Shown: piece after piece, positions 42,134-51,186 of the stretch
How positions within the stretch are numbered: position 1 is the first letter of the stretch
Layout of the letters: each line of letters begins with the position of its first letter
From: UBA4416 sp963422675
Lineage (GTDB): Bacteria; Bacteroidota; Bacteroidia; B-17B0; Aurantibacillaceae
DNA: 64,000 nucleotides
Reading direction: 5' to 3'
NCBI GenBank assembly: GCA_963422675.2
Contig: CAXVYS010000016.1
Location: 1-64,000 of the forward strand
Position numbers and translations under genes: made by a program
The notes under the pieces: model-generated
The model's input: the letters and a program-made list of their open reading frames with translations, nothing else
Told to the model about the DNA's origin: nothing
The model's database searches: none

Positions 42134-42802
42134 ATGAATCTAACAATTCCCGAAATTAAAATCATGCTGGTAGACGACCACAAGCTTATTATACAAGCTT
42201 ACACATCTCTACTTAAAGAAATACCCAATTTTAAGATTGTTGCACGGGCTTATCATGGAAAAGAAGCATTGGAATTAATTGAGTTAACAACACCTGACGT
42301 TATTATAATGGATTCCGATATGCCTGTAATGAATGGGATCGAAGCCCTGAAAGTAATTCATGCAAAATACCCCGGCATTAAAATAATCATCTTAACCATG
42401 CATACAGAAATTGGTTATGCCTCCAATTTTTTAATAAATGGGGCTCATTCCTTTCTAGGAAAAAACTGCGACGTTAACGAATTAATAAAAGCCATTAACA
42501 CCGTGGTAAAGGAAGGGTTTTATTTTAGCAGCACAGTTTCAAAATCCATTATTGCCAACACGCTCAAAGATCACGACTTTACTGCGGAATATAAGCTACT
42601 GCGTTTAACAGAAAGAGAAACTGCCATTTTAAAATTAATTTGCGAAGATAAATCCAATGAGCAAATTGCCACGCATTTAAATATAACTATCAATACCATT
42701 AAATTTTTCAGGAAGAGCATTTACGAAAAGACGAATGAAAAGTCTGTTATTGGGCTTATTAAATATGCCATTAAAACAGGGATTATTTCTATAGAGTATT
42801 AA
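42134..42802 (+). CDS. NarL/LuxR-family response regulator
   Basis: 222 residues from the ATG at 42134; a GTG eight codons upstream is in frame, but MNLTIPEIKIMLVDDH is the usual receiver start. The receiver domain (1-~125) has the acidic pair VDDHKL, phosphoacceptor Asp in VIIMDSDMPVMNG, Thr in ILTMHTE and Lys in SFLGKNCD. The C-terminal LuxR-type HTH (about 155-220) is LTERETAILKLICEDKSNEQ then IATHLNITINTIKFF. No histidine kinase is adjacent. It lies downstream of the palindromic promoter and may control or be controlled with the surface genes that follow. Confidence 0.93.
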   Translation: MNLTIPEIKIMLVDDHKLIIQAYTSLLKEIPNFKIVARAYHGKEALELIELTTPDVIIMDSDMPVMNGIEALKVIHAKYPGIKIIILTMHTEIGYASNFLINGAHSFLGKNCDVNELIKAINTVVKEGFYFSSTVSKSIIANTLKDHDFTAEYKLLRLTERETAILKLICEDKSNEQIATHLNITINTIKFFRKSIYEKTNEKSVIGLIKYAIKTGIISIEY

Positions 42803-42970
42803 AACACTATTTAAACCAACATCATTTGTAATACCTATCCTTATTCGAAAATAGCCCGGGAAACATTTTTACACAACTCTATAGTGCTGATTACCAACAC
42901 TTTTTAATTTCAATAAAATTGTATCATTTTTGTAATGTATCCGTTATACATTAAACCAATACGTTTATAT

Positions 42971-45730
42971 ATGGTACGTCTTTTTTACTTTTCACTTTTA
43001 CTTCCTATACAACTGTTTTGCAAAAATGTCCCAGACTCCTTGCAAACAATGGATTTACAACACAGGAGTTTAACTAAATTACCCGAAAACCTTTCCTATT
43101 CCAACATTCACGCGTTGTTAATCGGTTACAACCCCATAAAAATTCTTCCTGTGGAATTAACGGGTGCAAAAAATCTGAAAACACTCAGTATTAATTACAA
43201 CCCTCAATTTGATTTTGAAACAAGTATTCATACCATTAAACAATTAAAATTAGAATCACTTTCCATAAATAATTCTAATTTAATGTATATGCCTCTTGAA
43301 ATCGGCGAAATGAAGCGTCTTAAATACCTATCACTGGCAAACAATTATATCAAAGAAATTCCTGAATATATTTTCCTTCACTCTGATTTACATTCCCTAA
43401 ACGTTGGAGGAAATATGATCCGTCATTTACCTAAAGACATTAAATCACAAGAAAATTTAAGTGCACTGGACCTGAGTAAAAATCCCTGCATTAATTCTGC
43501 AGAAACATATAAATCTCTTTTTGCGTTAAGAAATTTAGTACAACTGGATGTTAAAGGGGCTATTACATTACCGTCTTCACTATGGGATCTTAAAACACTA
43601 CAAAAAATTAATATCAGCGACGGAACTTTTTCAAGTCTTGAATTACCTAAGGAGGCGCACAAGCACAGCATTACACACTTTGTAGCAGAACATTGCGATA
43701 ATTTAGATTTCGCTACCCTTATACCACTCCTCTCTTCTCTATCTATCCAAGAAATTTCTATTGGAGGCGGTAAATTCAATGGCTTTTCAAATGATGAGAT
43801 TTCCACCAATGTAACACACATTACCATTAGCGGTACTCAACTGAATCATTTTTCTTTTTCTTCATCCCTCACTAATTTACGGGAACTTCACTTGAATTTT
43901 GGCTCTATTACCTGCCAAACAGAATTAGTAAATACACTCACAAAACTCCTAAACCTTAAGGAACTTGATTTAAGTCATTGCGATTTTACAAATTTGCCGA
44001 CCCAGATAAGCAATTTAAGAAAGTTAGAAAAACTAAACTTGTCCGGTAATAAACTTAGTTCCATTAATGAGTTATTTGCCATGAAACAATTAGCCATACT
44101 GGATGTGAGCTTTTGCGAATTATCGAAAGATCAAATTGAAAAACTAAAAAAAGAGTTACCAAATACAACAATCCTGTGTAACCAGGAAAATGAAAAACTA
44201 CCTTTAGCAAATGCAGTGGTACCAACTGAAAAGTTTTCGGTTGATCCTGCTAACCCACAGGTTATTACAACTAAAAACGGAACAACTATCAGCATTCCTA
44301 AAAACAGCCTTGTGTACGAAAACGGGAAACCGGTAAAAGAACCTGTAACCATTAATTATACTCCTTATTATAGCCTGGCAGATATTTCGGTTGCAGGAAT
44401 TAATATGAATTATAAAACACAGGAAACAGACGCTCCTTTTTCATCGGCCGGAATGTTTAACATCAATGCCAATGCAGGTGGAAAGAATGTTGAATTAAAA
44501 AAAGGTTCAGATATAAAAGTTGCCTTTAAAAGTACGGATGCTGATCAGTCATACAACTATTATTTATACGACACAATTAAACGCACCTGGTCGCAAACAG
44601 GAAAAGATACGATTACAAAAGTAAAAGTAGCAAAGCCATTAGCTGATAGCAGTTCAGTAGCCATTAATACGCTTATAAATGCAGATAGCATAAAAATGCC
44701 GCAACCACCTATGTTTTATAGATATCACCCGATAACTCTACAATGGGATGTAGAGAAAAACAAAAAATTTAATGGTGAGTTTTATATTGATACCTATTTC
44801 CCAACACGCAAAATGGCAAATGATACCAGCATCAACGAAAATTTTTATACAGAACTGAAACCTCTAACGGTTATGAAATGGAAGATGGATTCGGAAAAAG
44901 CTTCTTCAGTTGTAAAAGACCTGATTAAAGATAATAAACTGGCTTCCACCAATTCTGAAATCAGAAAATTTCGTTTAAACCCCAGGTATTACAACACAAA
45001 TACAAGAACGGATAAGCAAATTGAATTTGACTTAATCCCGAATAAAGAAAATGACAATTTCACTTTTAAATTTTATGACGATGTGGATACGGTATCATTC
45101 AGCGCCTATCCTATAGTTCAGACGAGGAATACCGCCAGGGCTCAAAAAACAATTAAAAAAATGTTCTTTAAATATAAGGCATCAGCTGATCAAAGAAAAA
45201 AAGTAAGCAAACACAAACGTGATAAATTCTTAAATGCTTATGGCGTATTTAAAATTAATATGTCGAATATGAGAAGTTCTCTCGCAAAAAAGAACGAAAA
45301 AGAAATTACCAATTTGCTGGCATCCACTGTTAATACAGCTTCTTATGGCATTACACGGGTATTATCATTACAGGGTTTTGGAGTTTATAATTGCGACAGG
45401 CCTGTGATCATAGAAAATCCTATTGTGTTTTCTCCTGTTTTTTACAATGAAAATGGACAAAAGATCAATGATGTGAACTACCAGGTAATTGATCCCAAAG
45501 AAAACATTGTGGTGAGTTATTATGGCCGAAGCAACATCAAAGTATCAAAAAACAGTGTGATCACTTTTATCAATAACGAATATGCAGATAAAAAATCAAC
45601 CGTTTATATAGGCAAATTAAATACATTTGATCTGACTTCAAAAAATGGAAAAATGGATATTCAATTAACCCCTGTGCCATCCGACTTAACTATAGGCCAG
45701 TTGAGCACATATATAAACTCAACGCATTAA
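42971..45730 (+). CDS. Secreted leucine-rich-repeat protein with C-terminal beta domains
   Basis: 919 residues from the ATG at 42971, chosen because MVRLFYFSLLLPIQLFCKN is a signal peptide; an upstream ATG adds a 12-residue polar leader. Residues about 20-410 contain LRRs, some regular (LKYLSLANNYIKEIPEYIF, LKELDLSHCDFTNLPTQIS, LEKLNLSGNKLSSINELFA) and others degenerate. From about 430 onward a beta-rich region begins VITTKNGTTISIPKNSLVYE and continues to the C-terminus, with no T9SS tail recognised. LRRs usually bind proteins; here probably at the cell surface. The stop codon is separated from the next gene's apparent CTG start by two bases, indicating translational coupling. Confidence 0.88.
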   Translation: MVRLFYFSLLLPIQLFCKNVPDSLQTMDLQHRSLTKLPENLSYSNIHALLIGYNPIKILPVELTGAKNLKTLSINYNPQFDFETSIHTIKQLKLESLSINNSNLMYMPLEIGEMKRLKYLSLANNYIKEIPEYIFLHSDLHSLNVGGNMIRHLPKDIKSQENLSALDLSKNPCINSAETYKSLFALRNLVQLDVKGAITLPSSLWDLKTLQKINISDGTFSSLELPKEAHKHSITHFVAEHCDNLDFATLIPLLSSLSIQEISIGGGKFNGFSNDEISTNVTHITISGTQLNHFSFSSSLTNLRELHLNFGSITCQTELVNTLTKLLNLKELDLSHCDFTNLPTQISNLRKLEKLNLSGNKLSSINELFAMKQLAILDVSFCELSKDQIEKLKKELPNTTILCNQENEKLPLANAVVPTEKFSVDPANPQVITTKNGTTISIPKNSLVYENGKPVKEPVTINYTPYYSLADISVAGINMNYKTQETDAPFSSAGMFNINANAGGKNVELKKGSDIKVAFKSTDADQSYNYYLYDTIKRTWSQTGKDTITKVKVAKPLADSSSVAINTLINADSIKMPQPPMFYRYHPITLQWDVEKNKKFNGEFYIDTYFPTRKMANDTSINENFYTELKPLTVMKWKMDSEKASSVVKDLIKDNKLASTNSEIRKFRLNPRYYNTNTRTDKQIEFDLIPNKENDNFTFKFYDDVDTVSFSAYPIVQTRNTARAQKTIKKMFFKYKASADQRKKVSKHKRDKFLNAYGVFKINMSNMRSSLAKKNEKEITNLLASTVNTASYGITRVLSLQGFGVYNCDRPVIIENPIVFSPVFYNENGQKINDVNYQVIDPKENIVVSYYGRSNIKVSKNSVITFINNEYADKKSTVYIGKLNTFDLTSKNGKMDIQLTPVPSDLTIGQLSTYINSTH

Positions 45731-45732
45731 TT

Positions 45733-46386
45733 CTGAAGATTCTATTTTTAATAGCTGCTTTCGTTTTTTCATTATCATTACCAGCCCAGGATTTTGATCC
45801 TGTAAAACCTGACTATGAATTGCTAAAACAATTAGTATTGGAAAAAATTGACCAAAAAAGATCAAAAAAAACTACGCTCAATCTTAATAACCATGAGGCT
45901 TTACAAACAACAGCCGATAATTATACAGCAGTTTTAAGAGCCAGTAAACTCGAAAAAAATTCAGCTAATAAAGAAAAGATCAATAAAAAATTCAGGAAAA
46001 ATTGTAAAAAAAATGGTTATAAATATGCGTTTGTTGATTACCACATCCTGTCGGTACCTTGTGTTAATCTCAAAAGTTTCACTTATTATTACGACAAGGA
46101 AGATACAGAAACTTCAACCCATTTATTTATAGGAAAAAAGCCTACTAAAAAAGAAAAAGCAGATGAAAAATTCCAGGCTAATCCCGTTAAATTATATACT
46201 TACCAAGCATTAGCAGACATTATTGTAAGACAGTTTATAACCGATGAAGGAACCTTTAAGATTCTTAATAATGGCTTTGATAAATTTGGCTTTAGCTTAG
46301 CAGTTGAACAACGCACGCTGCTCAGAAAAAAGATCCCGATTATCAAAGCCATTATTATTGTAGGAGGAAACAGAATTACCTGGTAG
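45733..46386 (+). CDS. Small exported protein, possibly CAP-like, with apparent CTG start
   Basis: 217 residues if read from the CTG at 45733. The in-frame sequence from that codon is (M)KILFLIAAFVFSLSLPAQ followed by DFDP, a textbook signal peptide with Lys second, whereas no ATG, GTG or TTG occurs between the preceding stop and that point; the first conventional start is a TTG at 45820 which would discard the signal. The mature protein is basic, with helices LVLEKIDQKRSKKTTLNLNN and ALQTTADNYTAVLRASKLE that recall the opening of CAP/SCP domains. That resemblance is weak. It is located between the LRR gene and the OmpA-like gene, all on one strand. Confidence 0.7.
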   Translation: MKILFLIAAFVFSLSLPAQDFDPVKPDYELLKQLVLEKIDQKRSKKTTLNLNNHEALQTTADNYTAVLRASKLEKNSANKEKINKKFRKNCKKNGYKYAFVDYHILSVPCVNLKSFTYYYDKEDTETSTHLFIGKKPTKKEKADEKFQANPVKLYTYQALADIIVRQFITDEGTFKILNNGFDKFGFSLAVEQRTLLRKKIPIIKAIIIVGGNRITW

Positions 46387-46405
46387 CTTTATATGAGAGG
46401 TGCTT

Positions 46406-46413
46406 TATTTTTG
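46406..46413 (+). promoter_or_regulatory. Candidate -7 element TATTTTTG
   Basis: This octamer fits TAnnTTTG and lies 35 bases before the ATG at 46448, in the 61-base gap after the preceding gene. No good -33 TTG is visible, so an independent promoter for the OmpA-like gene is possible but unproven. Confidence 0.35.
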
Positions 46414-46447
46414 CCATCTTTGTTTTACTACTTACAAAAAAAGATAA

Positions 46448-48028
46448 ATGAATCCTATCTTAAAAATAACACTCTTTACTTTTTTAATAACTTCGGTTCG
46501 TTTAGCAAGCCAGGATACCATTTCTATTTATTATGAATCAGGGAGTTCTAAAATTCAAAAATACCAACATCCTGTTTTAGATAATATTCCCTCCAAATTT
46601 GATCTGTCGGAACTTGACTCTATCCATTTTGTTGGAATAGCTGATTCTATTGGTAATTTGAAGTCAAATTTAAAACTCTCCGAAAAACGGGCCCGTGAAA
46701 CATTTAACTATTGCAAAAAGTTATTGCCTGAAAAAAATAGTGTCAGGATCATTGCTTTTGGCGAAGAAAAAAGTATGAATAAACGTTACAGGCGTGTGGA
46801 CGTAATTTTATTTTTAAAACCAGAGCCCTCTGAGCAGGAAGATCTTTCTGACAAAGCTGAAATACCTGATAGGCTGAACAAATGCTATTATATTGATAAT
46901 GAATTGATCCATTATTCAAACATAAGAACTGTACAGAAAAGGAAAAATGAGTTCTCCATTATAGAAGTTCCCAATACAAATTTGAAGAAGAAAGAGTTCC
47001 ATTACTATGCTACGCTCCTCAAAAATGGTGATCTTGAAATTAAAAAAGTAAAATGGACGGCAAAAACAACGGGCAGTTTGTGGTGGAAAAAACAACGCTA
47101 TGTCGCTCTTATTCCCAAAAAGGATTTTGAGAAATTTAAAATTTTTAAGATTGATATCCCGCCATGTAATGATTGCAGCCAGGACCTCGAAACAAAAAAA
47201 GAAATAGTTAATGAAATGGATTGTATTCAGCTCGATCGGTTTTTAATGTCGAACATTCAGATAAAAACTAAACTGTTCAATCGAAAAGTAGTTGGAATAA
47301 GGGCTCCAAGGGAGTATGTTAATTTAAGCGACAATTATTATATTGAGAATGGTCTCCAAAAAAAATTACCGTGGCGTGCAAAACGGGGAAGTAGAAAGCA
47401 GAATTACTTTTATACGGAGCTTCCTATTTACAATAATTACGTAGCTAATATTACAAGACTGATGAAATGTTGTACTGCAAAATCAGAATTTGGAGATTGG
47501 GAAAATAGAACCATTTATTGTGCAACAAGAAACAGGCAAAAAAAAATCTATTCTCTATTGGTCGAATTGGGTGATCATTACCAGTTTTCTCAAAATAGTC
47601 CTTACGCGAGCCTCGGCATTAATACAAAAGGGTATTTTAGCGACATTGCATTAAACGTTGGCACAGACCTTAAATTAAACCTATATAGCTCATTGAGGTA
47701 TCAGTTCAATTTTCTGACGTTTCCCTTCAGGACAATAAAGACAGGTTCGTGGCAAACTCCCGGAGCATTATTCTCTTCTGAAAAGTATGGACGCCTCTAT
47801 TTAGGAACCGAATTAAAATCAAGGTTCAATACAAGCAGGCTAACCCTGGTTGAACAGAACTTACATGCAGGGGTTTCGTATATAAATGAAAAACGAAAAG
47901 CTCTGATTCCCAAAATTTTCATTCAATATGGCATTGGTTATGATTACTCGGGAAACTACTCCACTACATTTTATCCTATAGCTCAGGTTGGGCTAAATAT
48001 AAGGATACTGGAGTTTCACATAAAATAA
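46448..48028 (+). CDS. OmpA-like domain protein with C-terminal barrel-like region
   Basis: 526 residues. Signal peptide NPILKITLFTFLITSVRLAS. Residues about 25-130 show an OmpA-type peptidoglycan-binding pattern: ISIYYESGSSKIQKY, then a strand DSIHFVGIADSIGN, then the helix LKLSEKRARETFNYCKKLL and RRVDVILFL. Here the OmpA-like domain is at the N-terminus rather than the usual C-terminus. The middle section contains Cys pairs (IDIPPCNDCSQ, MKCCTAKS). The last 150 residues alternate aromatic and polar residues (LYSSLRYQFNFLTFPF, QYGIGYDYSGNYSTTFY) like an outer-membrane barrel. Function unknown; last gene of the rightward surface-protein cluster. Confidence 0.8.
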   Translation: MNPILKITLFTFLITSVRLASQDTISIYYESGSSKIQKYQHPVLDNIPSKFDLSELDSIHFVGIADSIGNLKSNLKLSEKRARETFNYCKKLLPEKNSVRIIAFGEEKSMNKRYRRVDVILFLKPEPSEQEDLSDKAEIPDRLNKCYYIDNELIHYSNIRTVQKRKNEFSIIEVPNTNLKKKEFHYYATLLKNGDLEIKKVKWTAKTTGSLWWKKQRYVALIPKKDFEKFKIFKIDIPPCNDCSQDLETKKEIVNEMDCIQLDRFLMSNIQIKTKLFNRKVVGIRAPREYVNLSDNYYIENGLQKKLPWRAKRGSRKQNYFYTELPIYNNYVANITRLMKCCTAKSEFGDWENRTIYCATRNRQKKIYSLLVELGDHYQFSQNSPYASLGINTKGYFSDIALNVGTDLKLNLYSSLRYQFNFLTFPFRTIKTGSWQTPGALFSSEKYGRLYLGTELKSRFNTSRLTLVEQNLHAGVSYINEKRKALIPKIFIQYGIGYDYSGNYSTTFYPIAQVGLNIRILEFHIK

Positions 48029-48036
48029 CCGGTCAT

Positions 48037-48064
48037 AAAAAAAGCCCTGTATCACTACAGGGCT
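48037..48064 (-). terminator. Rho-independent terminator of the pyrophosphatase gene
   Basis: A nine-base-pair stem AGCCCTGTA / TACAGGGCT with loop TCAC. On the minus strand it is followed by seven T, so it ends transcripts of the gene stopping at 48091. On the plus strand no T run follows, though it may also slow plus-strand transcription. Confidence 0.88.
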
Positions 48065-48090
48065 CTTAAGATTATGATGTATAGTATTTA

Positions 48091-50796
48091 TTATTTTACT
48101 TCCTGCATAACTTCAAGTGTAATGTTAATCGTAACATTTTCTCCTAAGCCACCACCTTCACCAATACCGAAATCGGTACGTTTAATGATTGCTTTCCCTT
48201 CGAAACCACCAACATTAAATTTACCATGCTCACCCATATCTTTTGTTTCCATTCCAATATAGTTGAAAGGAATATAGGTTTCTTTACTAATTCCTTTAAT
48301 CGTTAATTTACCTTTAGCAATGTAATTGTACTCTGTGCTAACCGTATCTTTTACAATCTCAGCTGCTTCAAAAACAATTTTAGGGAATTTAGCTACATCA
48401 AAGAAATCAGCTCCTTTAATGTGCTCATCACGCATGCTACTTTGAGTATTCAATGTTTTAGCATCTAACTGAATGTAAATTTTAGTTCCTGCATTTTCTA
48501 AATTAACCCAACCACTGTCAATTAAAGCTGTTCCTTTTGTATTGGTTACAATGTGTTTGATACTGAAATCAACTGCACTGTGAGAACCATCCACTTTGTA
48601 AATACCTTTTAATTCACTCATATCTTTATCAGAATATAATTTAGTGAACACTGCTACTTCGGCAACTTTATCTTCTACAATAACCGATTTAACAGCAATG
48701 TAAGGAGCAATAACCAGGGATACGATACTCATTAATTTAATTAAGATATTCATAGAAGGTCCTGAGGTGTCTTTGAACGGATCACCTACTGTATCACCAG
48801 TTACAGATGCTTTATGCGGCTCAGATTTTTTGTAGAACATTTCACCGTTGATCAATACACCTTTTTCGAATGATTTTTTAGCATTATCCCAGGCACCACC
48901 AGCGTTAGATTGGAAAATACCCATTAACACACCTGATACAGTAACACCTGCCAATAAACCACCCAATACTTCCGGTCCGAAAACAAACCCTACAATAACA
49001 GGAGTTACCAAAGCAATTGCTCCCGGTAACATCATTTCACGGATAGAGGCTTTGGTAGAAATAGCCACACATTTTTCGTATTCAGGTTTTGCTTTGTATT
49101 CCATAATTCCCGGAATTTCGCGGAACTGACGACGAACTTCTTGTACCATATCCATAGCCGCTTTACCAACCGCCTGGATACACAATGCTGAGAAAATGAA
49201 AGGGATCATACCACCTACAAATAAACCTGCTAATACAGGAGCTTTGTAAATATCAATGGCACTGATACCTGCAATACCTACAAACGCTGCAAATAAAGCT
49301 AAAGACGTTAATGCCGCAGAAGCAATCGCAAATCCTTTTCCTGTAGCTGCTGTCGTATTACCTACTGCATCTAAATTATCTGTACGCTCACGAACTTCAG
49401 GAGGTAACTGACTCATTTCAGCAATACCACCTGCGTTATCAGCAATTGGTCCGAAAGCATCAATGGCTAATTGCATAGCAGTAGTTGCCATCATACCAGC
49501 AGCAGCAATAGCCACACCATATAATCCTGCAAAATAATAAGAAGCCATAATACCGGCAGCCAATGTTAAGATTGGAATAACGGTTGATTTCATCCCTACA
49601 GATAAACCACCGATAATGTTAGTAGCATGCCCTGTAGACGATTGTCGGATAATAGATAATACTGGAGCTTTACCCATTGCGGTGTAATACTCCGTTACAA
49701 TACTCATAATAGCACCAACCGCTGTACCAACTAAAATTGCGAAGAAAACGTTTAATCTTGAAAACTCGTAACCACGTAAACTTAAGGTTTCAGGCAACAT
49801 CCAGTTTACAATAAAATAAGAAGCAATAACCGTAAGGAGCATAGATGACCAATTACCCAGGTTTAATGCATTTTGTACGTTTGATTTATCATCTTTAATT
49901 GTAACGAACCAGGTTCCTACGATAGAGAATAAAATACCTAAACCACAAATAACCATTGGTAATAAAATTGGAGACATTCCACCGAAATTATCTTTTACAA
50001 TAATTTCCTGGCCTAATACCATAGTTGCCAAAATAGTAGCAACATACGACCCGAATAAATCGGCACCCATACCAGCTACATCACCTACGTTATCACCTAC
50101 GTTATCGGCAATAGTAGCAGGGTTACGAACATCATCTTCAGGAATACCTGCTTCTACTTTACCAACTAAATCAGCACCTACATCGGCTGCTTTTGTATAA
50201 ATACCACCACCTACACGTGCAAATAACGCTATAGACTCAGCTCCTAAAGAGAAACCGGTTAATACTTCAATAGCTGTACTTACCTGGTTGTGTTCCAAGC
50301 CTGAAAATACCCCTAAAAAGGCTATAAATAACCCCCCTAAACCTAAGATTGCTAAACCGGCAACCCCTAAGCCCATCACGGTACCACCTGTAAATGATAC
50401 TTTTAAAGCTTGTTTTAAACTTGTACGGGCCGCTTGCGTGGTACGAACGTTAGCTTTGGTAGCTACCTTCATCCCTATATATCCTGCTGTTGCAGAAAAA
50501 ACCGCTCCAATAACAAAAGCAATAGAAATAATCCAGCTTGAATGGATTGGCTTACCATTTACTTCATGTATGGTTCCTGAATACGCTAATAATGCAGCTG
50601 CAAATACTACAAATATGCTTAACACCTTCCATTCTGCTTTTAAGAACGCCATAGCACCATCAGCGATATAACCTGCCAATTCCTGCATATTTTTATCACC
50701 GGCGTCCTGCTTGCTTACCCAGGCCGATTTTATGGCCATTACTATTAAACCTACTATACCTAAAACAGGTACTAAATAAATCACTAAATCATTCAT
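48091..50796 (-). CDS. hppA: Membrane-bound proton/sodium-translocating pyrophosphatase fused to a YceI domain
   Basis: 901 residues. Residues 1-~700 are a complete M-PPase with about 16 helices and the pyrophosphate site DVGADLVGKVEAGIPEDD, ATIADNVGDNVGDVAGMGAD and FGPIADNAGGIAEMS; GNTTAATGKGFAI has Ala at the position that is Lys in potassium-independent enzymes, so it is probably K+-dependent. Whether H+ or Na+ is pumped cannot be decided here. After the last helix (NILIKLMSIVSLVIAPYIAV) and a roughly 30-residue linker, residues about 731-901 form a YceI-like lipocalin domain (GIYKVDGSHSAVDFSIKHIV, DFFDVAKFPKIVFEA, GKLTIKGISKE, RTDFGIGEG). YceI proteins bind isoprenoid lipids in the periplasm. 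M-PPase C-termini face the periplasm, so topology agrees. Confidence 0.93.
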   Translation of the reverse strand: MNDLVIYLVPVLGIVGLIVMAIKSAWVSKQDAGDKNMQELAGYIADGAMAFLKAEWKVLSIFVVFAAALLAYSGTIHEVNGKPIHSSWIISIAFVIGAVFSATAGYIGMKVATKANVRTTQAARTSLKQALKVSFTGGTVMGLGVAGLAILGLGGLFIAFLGVFSGLEHNQVSTAIEVLTGFSLGAESIALFARVGGGIYTKAADVGADLVGKVEAGIPEDDVRNPATIADNVGDNVGDVAGMGADLFGSYVATILATMVLGQEIIVKDNFGGMSPILLPMVICGLGILFSIVGTWFVTIKDDKSNVQNALNLGNWSSMLLTVIASYFIVNWMLPETLSLRGYEFSRLNVFFAILVGTAVGAIMSIVTEYYTAMGKAPVLSIIRQSSTGHATNIIGGLSVGMKSTVIPILTLAAGIMASYYFAGLYGVAIAAAGMMATTAMQLAIDAFGPIADNAGGIAEMSQLPPEVRERTDNLDAVGNTTAATGKGFAIASAALTSLALFAAFVGIAGISAIDIYKAPVLAGLFVGGMIPFIFSALCIQAVGKAAMDMVQEVRRQFREIPGIMEYKAKPEYEKCVAISTKASIREMMLPGAIALVTPVIVGFVFGPEVLGGLLAGVTVSGVLMGIFQSNAGGAWDNAKKSFEKGVLINGEMFYKKSEPHKASVTGDTVGDPFKDTSGPSMNILIKLMSIVSLVIAPYIAVKSVIVEDKVAEVAVFTKLYSDKDMSELKGIYKVDGSHSAVDFSIKHIVTNTKGTALIDSGWVNLENAGTKIYIQLDAKTLNTQSSMRDEHIKGADFFDVAKFPKIVFEAAEIVKDTVSTEYNYIAKGKLTIKGISKETYIPFNYIGMETKDMGEHGKFNVGGFEGKAIIKRTDFGIGEGGGLGENVTINITLEVMQEVK

Positions 50797-51186
50797 ATAT
50801 TATATAACATTAAATAAGGGTTGCAAAAATAAGGAATTATCTGAAATTTAAAAATAATTAATTTGCTGATAAACAGGTAGTTGAAAAATAACTTGTATTT
50901 TTGAGAATTCTACCTTCCATTTTTCAGTTTTAAAATCTTTTACGTACTACCCCCTATTAACTTCTTAAAATGAATTCCGGATCGCTGACAATATATTCCG
51001 AATTAGAGCGTTAAGGCAAAATACTCATTTTCAACCTGACCCTTTCTATTAATGAAATACGTTTGATCACAAAATTTAAAAATTAACATATTTAACTATA
51101 GCATAGCAAATTTAATAGTAACTAATACGCCATCGAAACTGTCTTAGCTATATGGCAAAAAAAATCAGTTCGTTTAAAATAACTTT
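50797..51186. other. Divergent intergenic region between hppA and the TonB receptor gene
   Basis: 390 AT-rich bases. On the minus strand a TATTTTTG box at 50824-50831 is well placed for hppA. On the plus strand another TATTTTTG (50896-50903) lies about 280 bases before the receptor gene and lacks a correctly spaced TTG, so it is doubtful. I recognise no RNA gene or riboswitch. Confidence 0.5.
50824..50831 (-). promoter_or_regulatory. Candidate -7 promoter element for hppA
   Basis: TATTTTTG on the minus strand fits TAnnTTTG and lies 27 bases before the hppA ATG at 50796, giving a short leader of around 20 bases. No TTG is seen at the ideal -33 distance, so confidence is moderate. Confidence 0.45.

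Noticed and set aside
37733..48028. Prophage, CRISPR or known anti-phage system
   Set aside because: No integrase, capsid, nuclease, helicase, toxin pair or spaced repeats; the genes are regulators and exported envelope proteins.
50896..50903. TATTTTTG as promoter of the TonB receptor gene
   Set aside because: It lies about 280 bases before the start and has no TTG at a suitable -33 distance.
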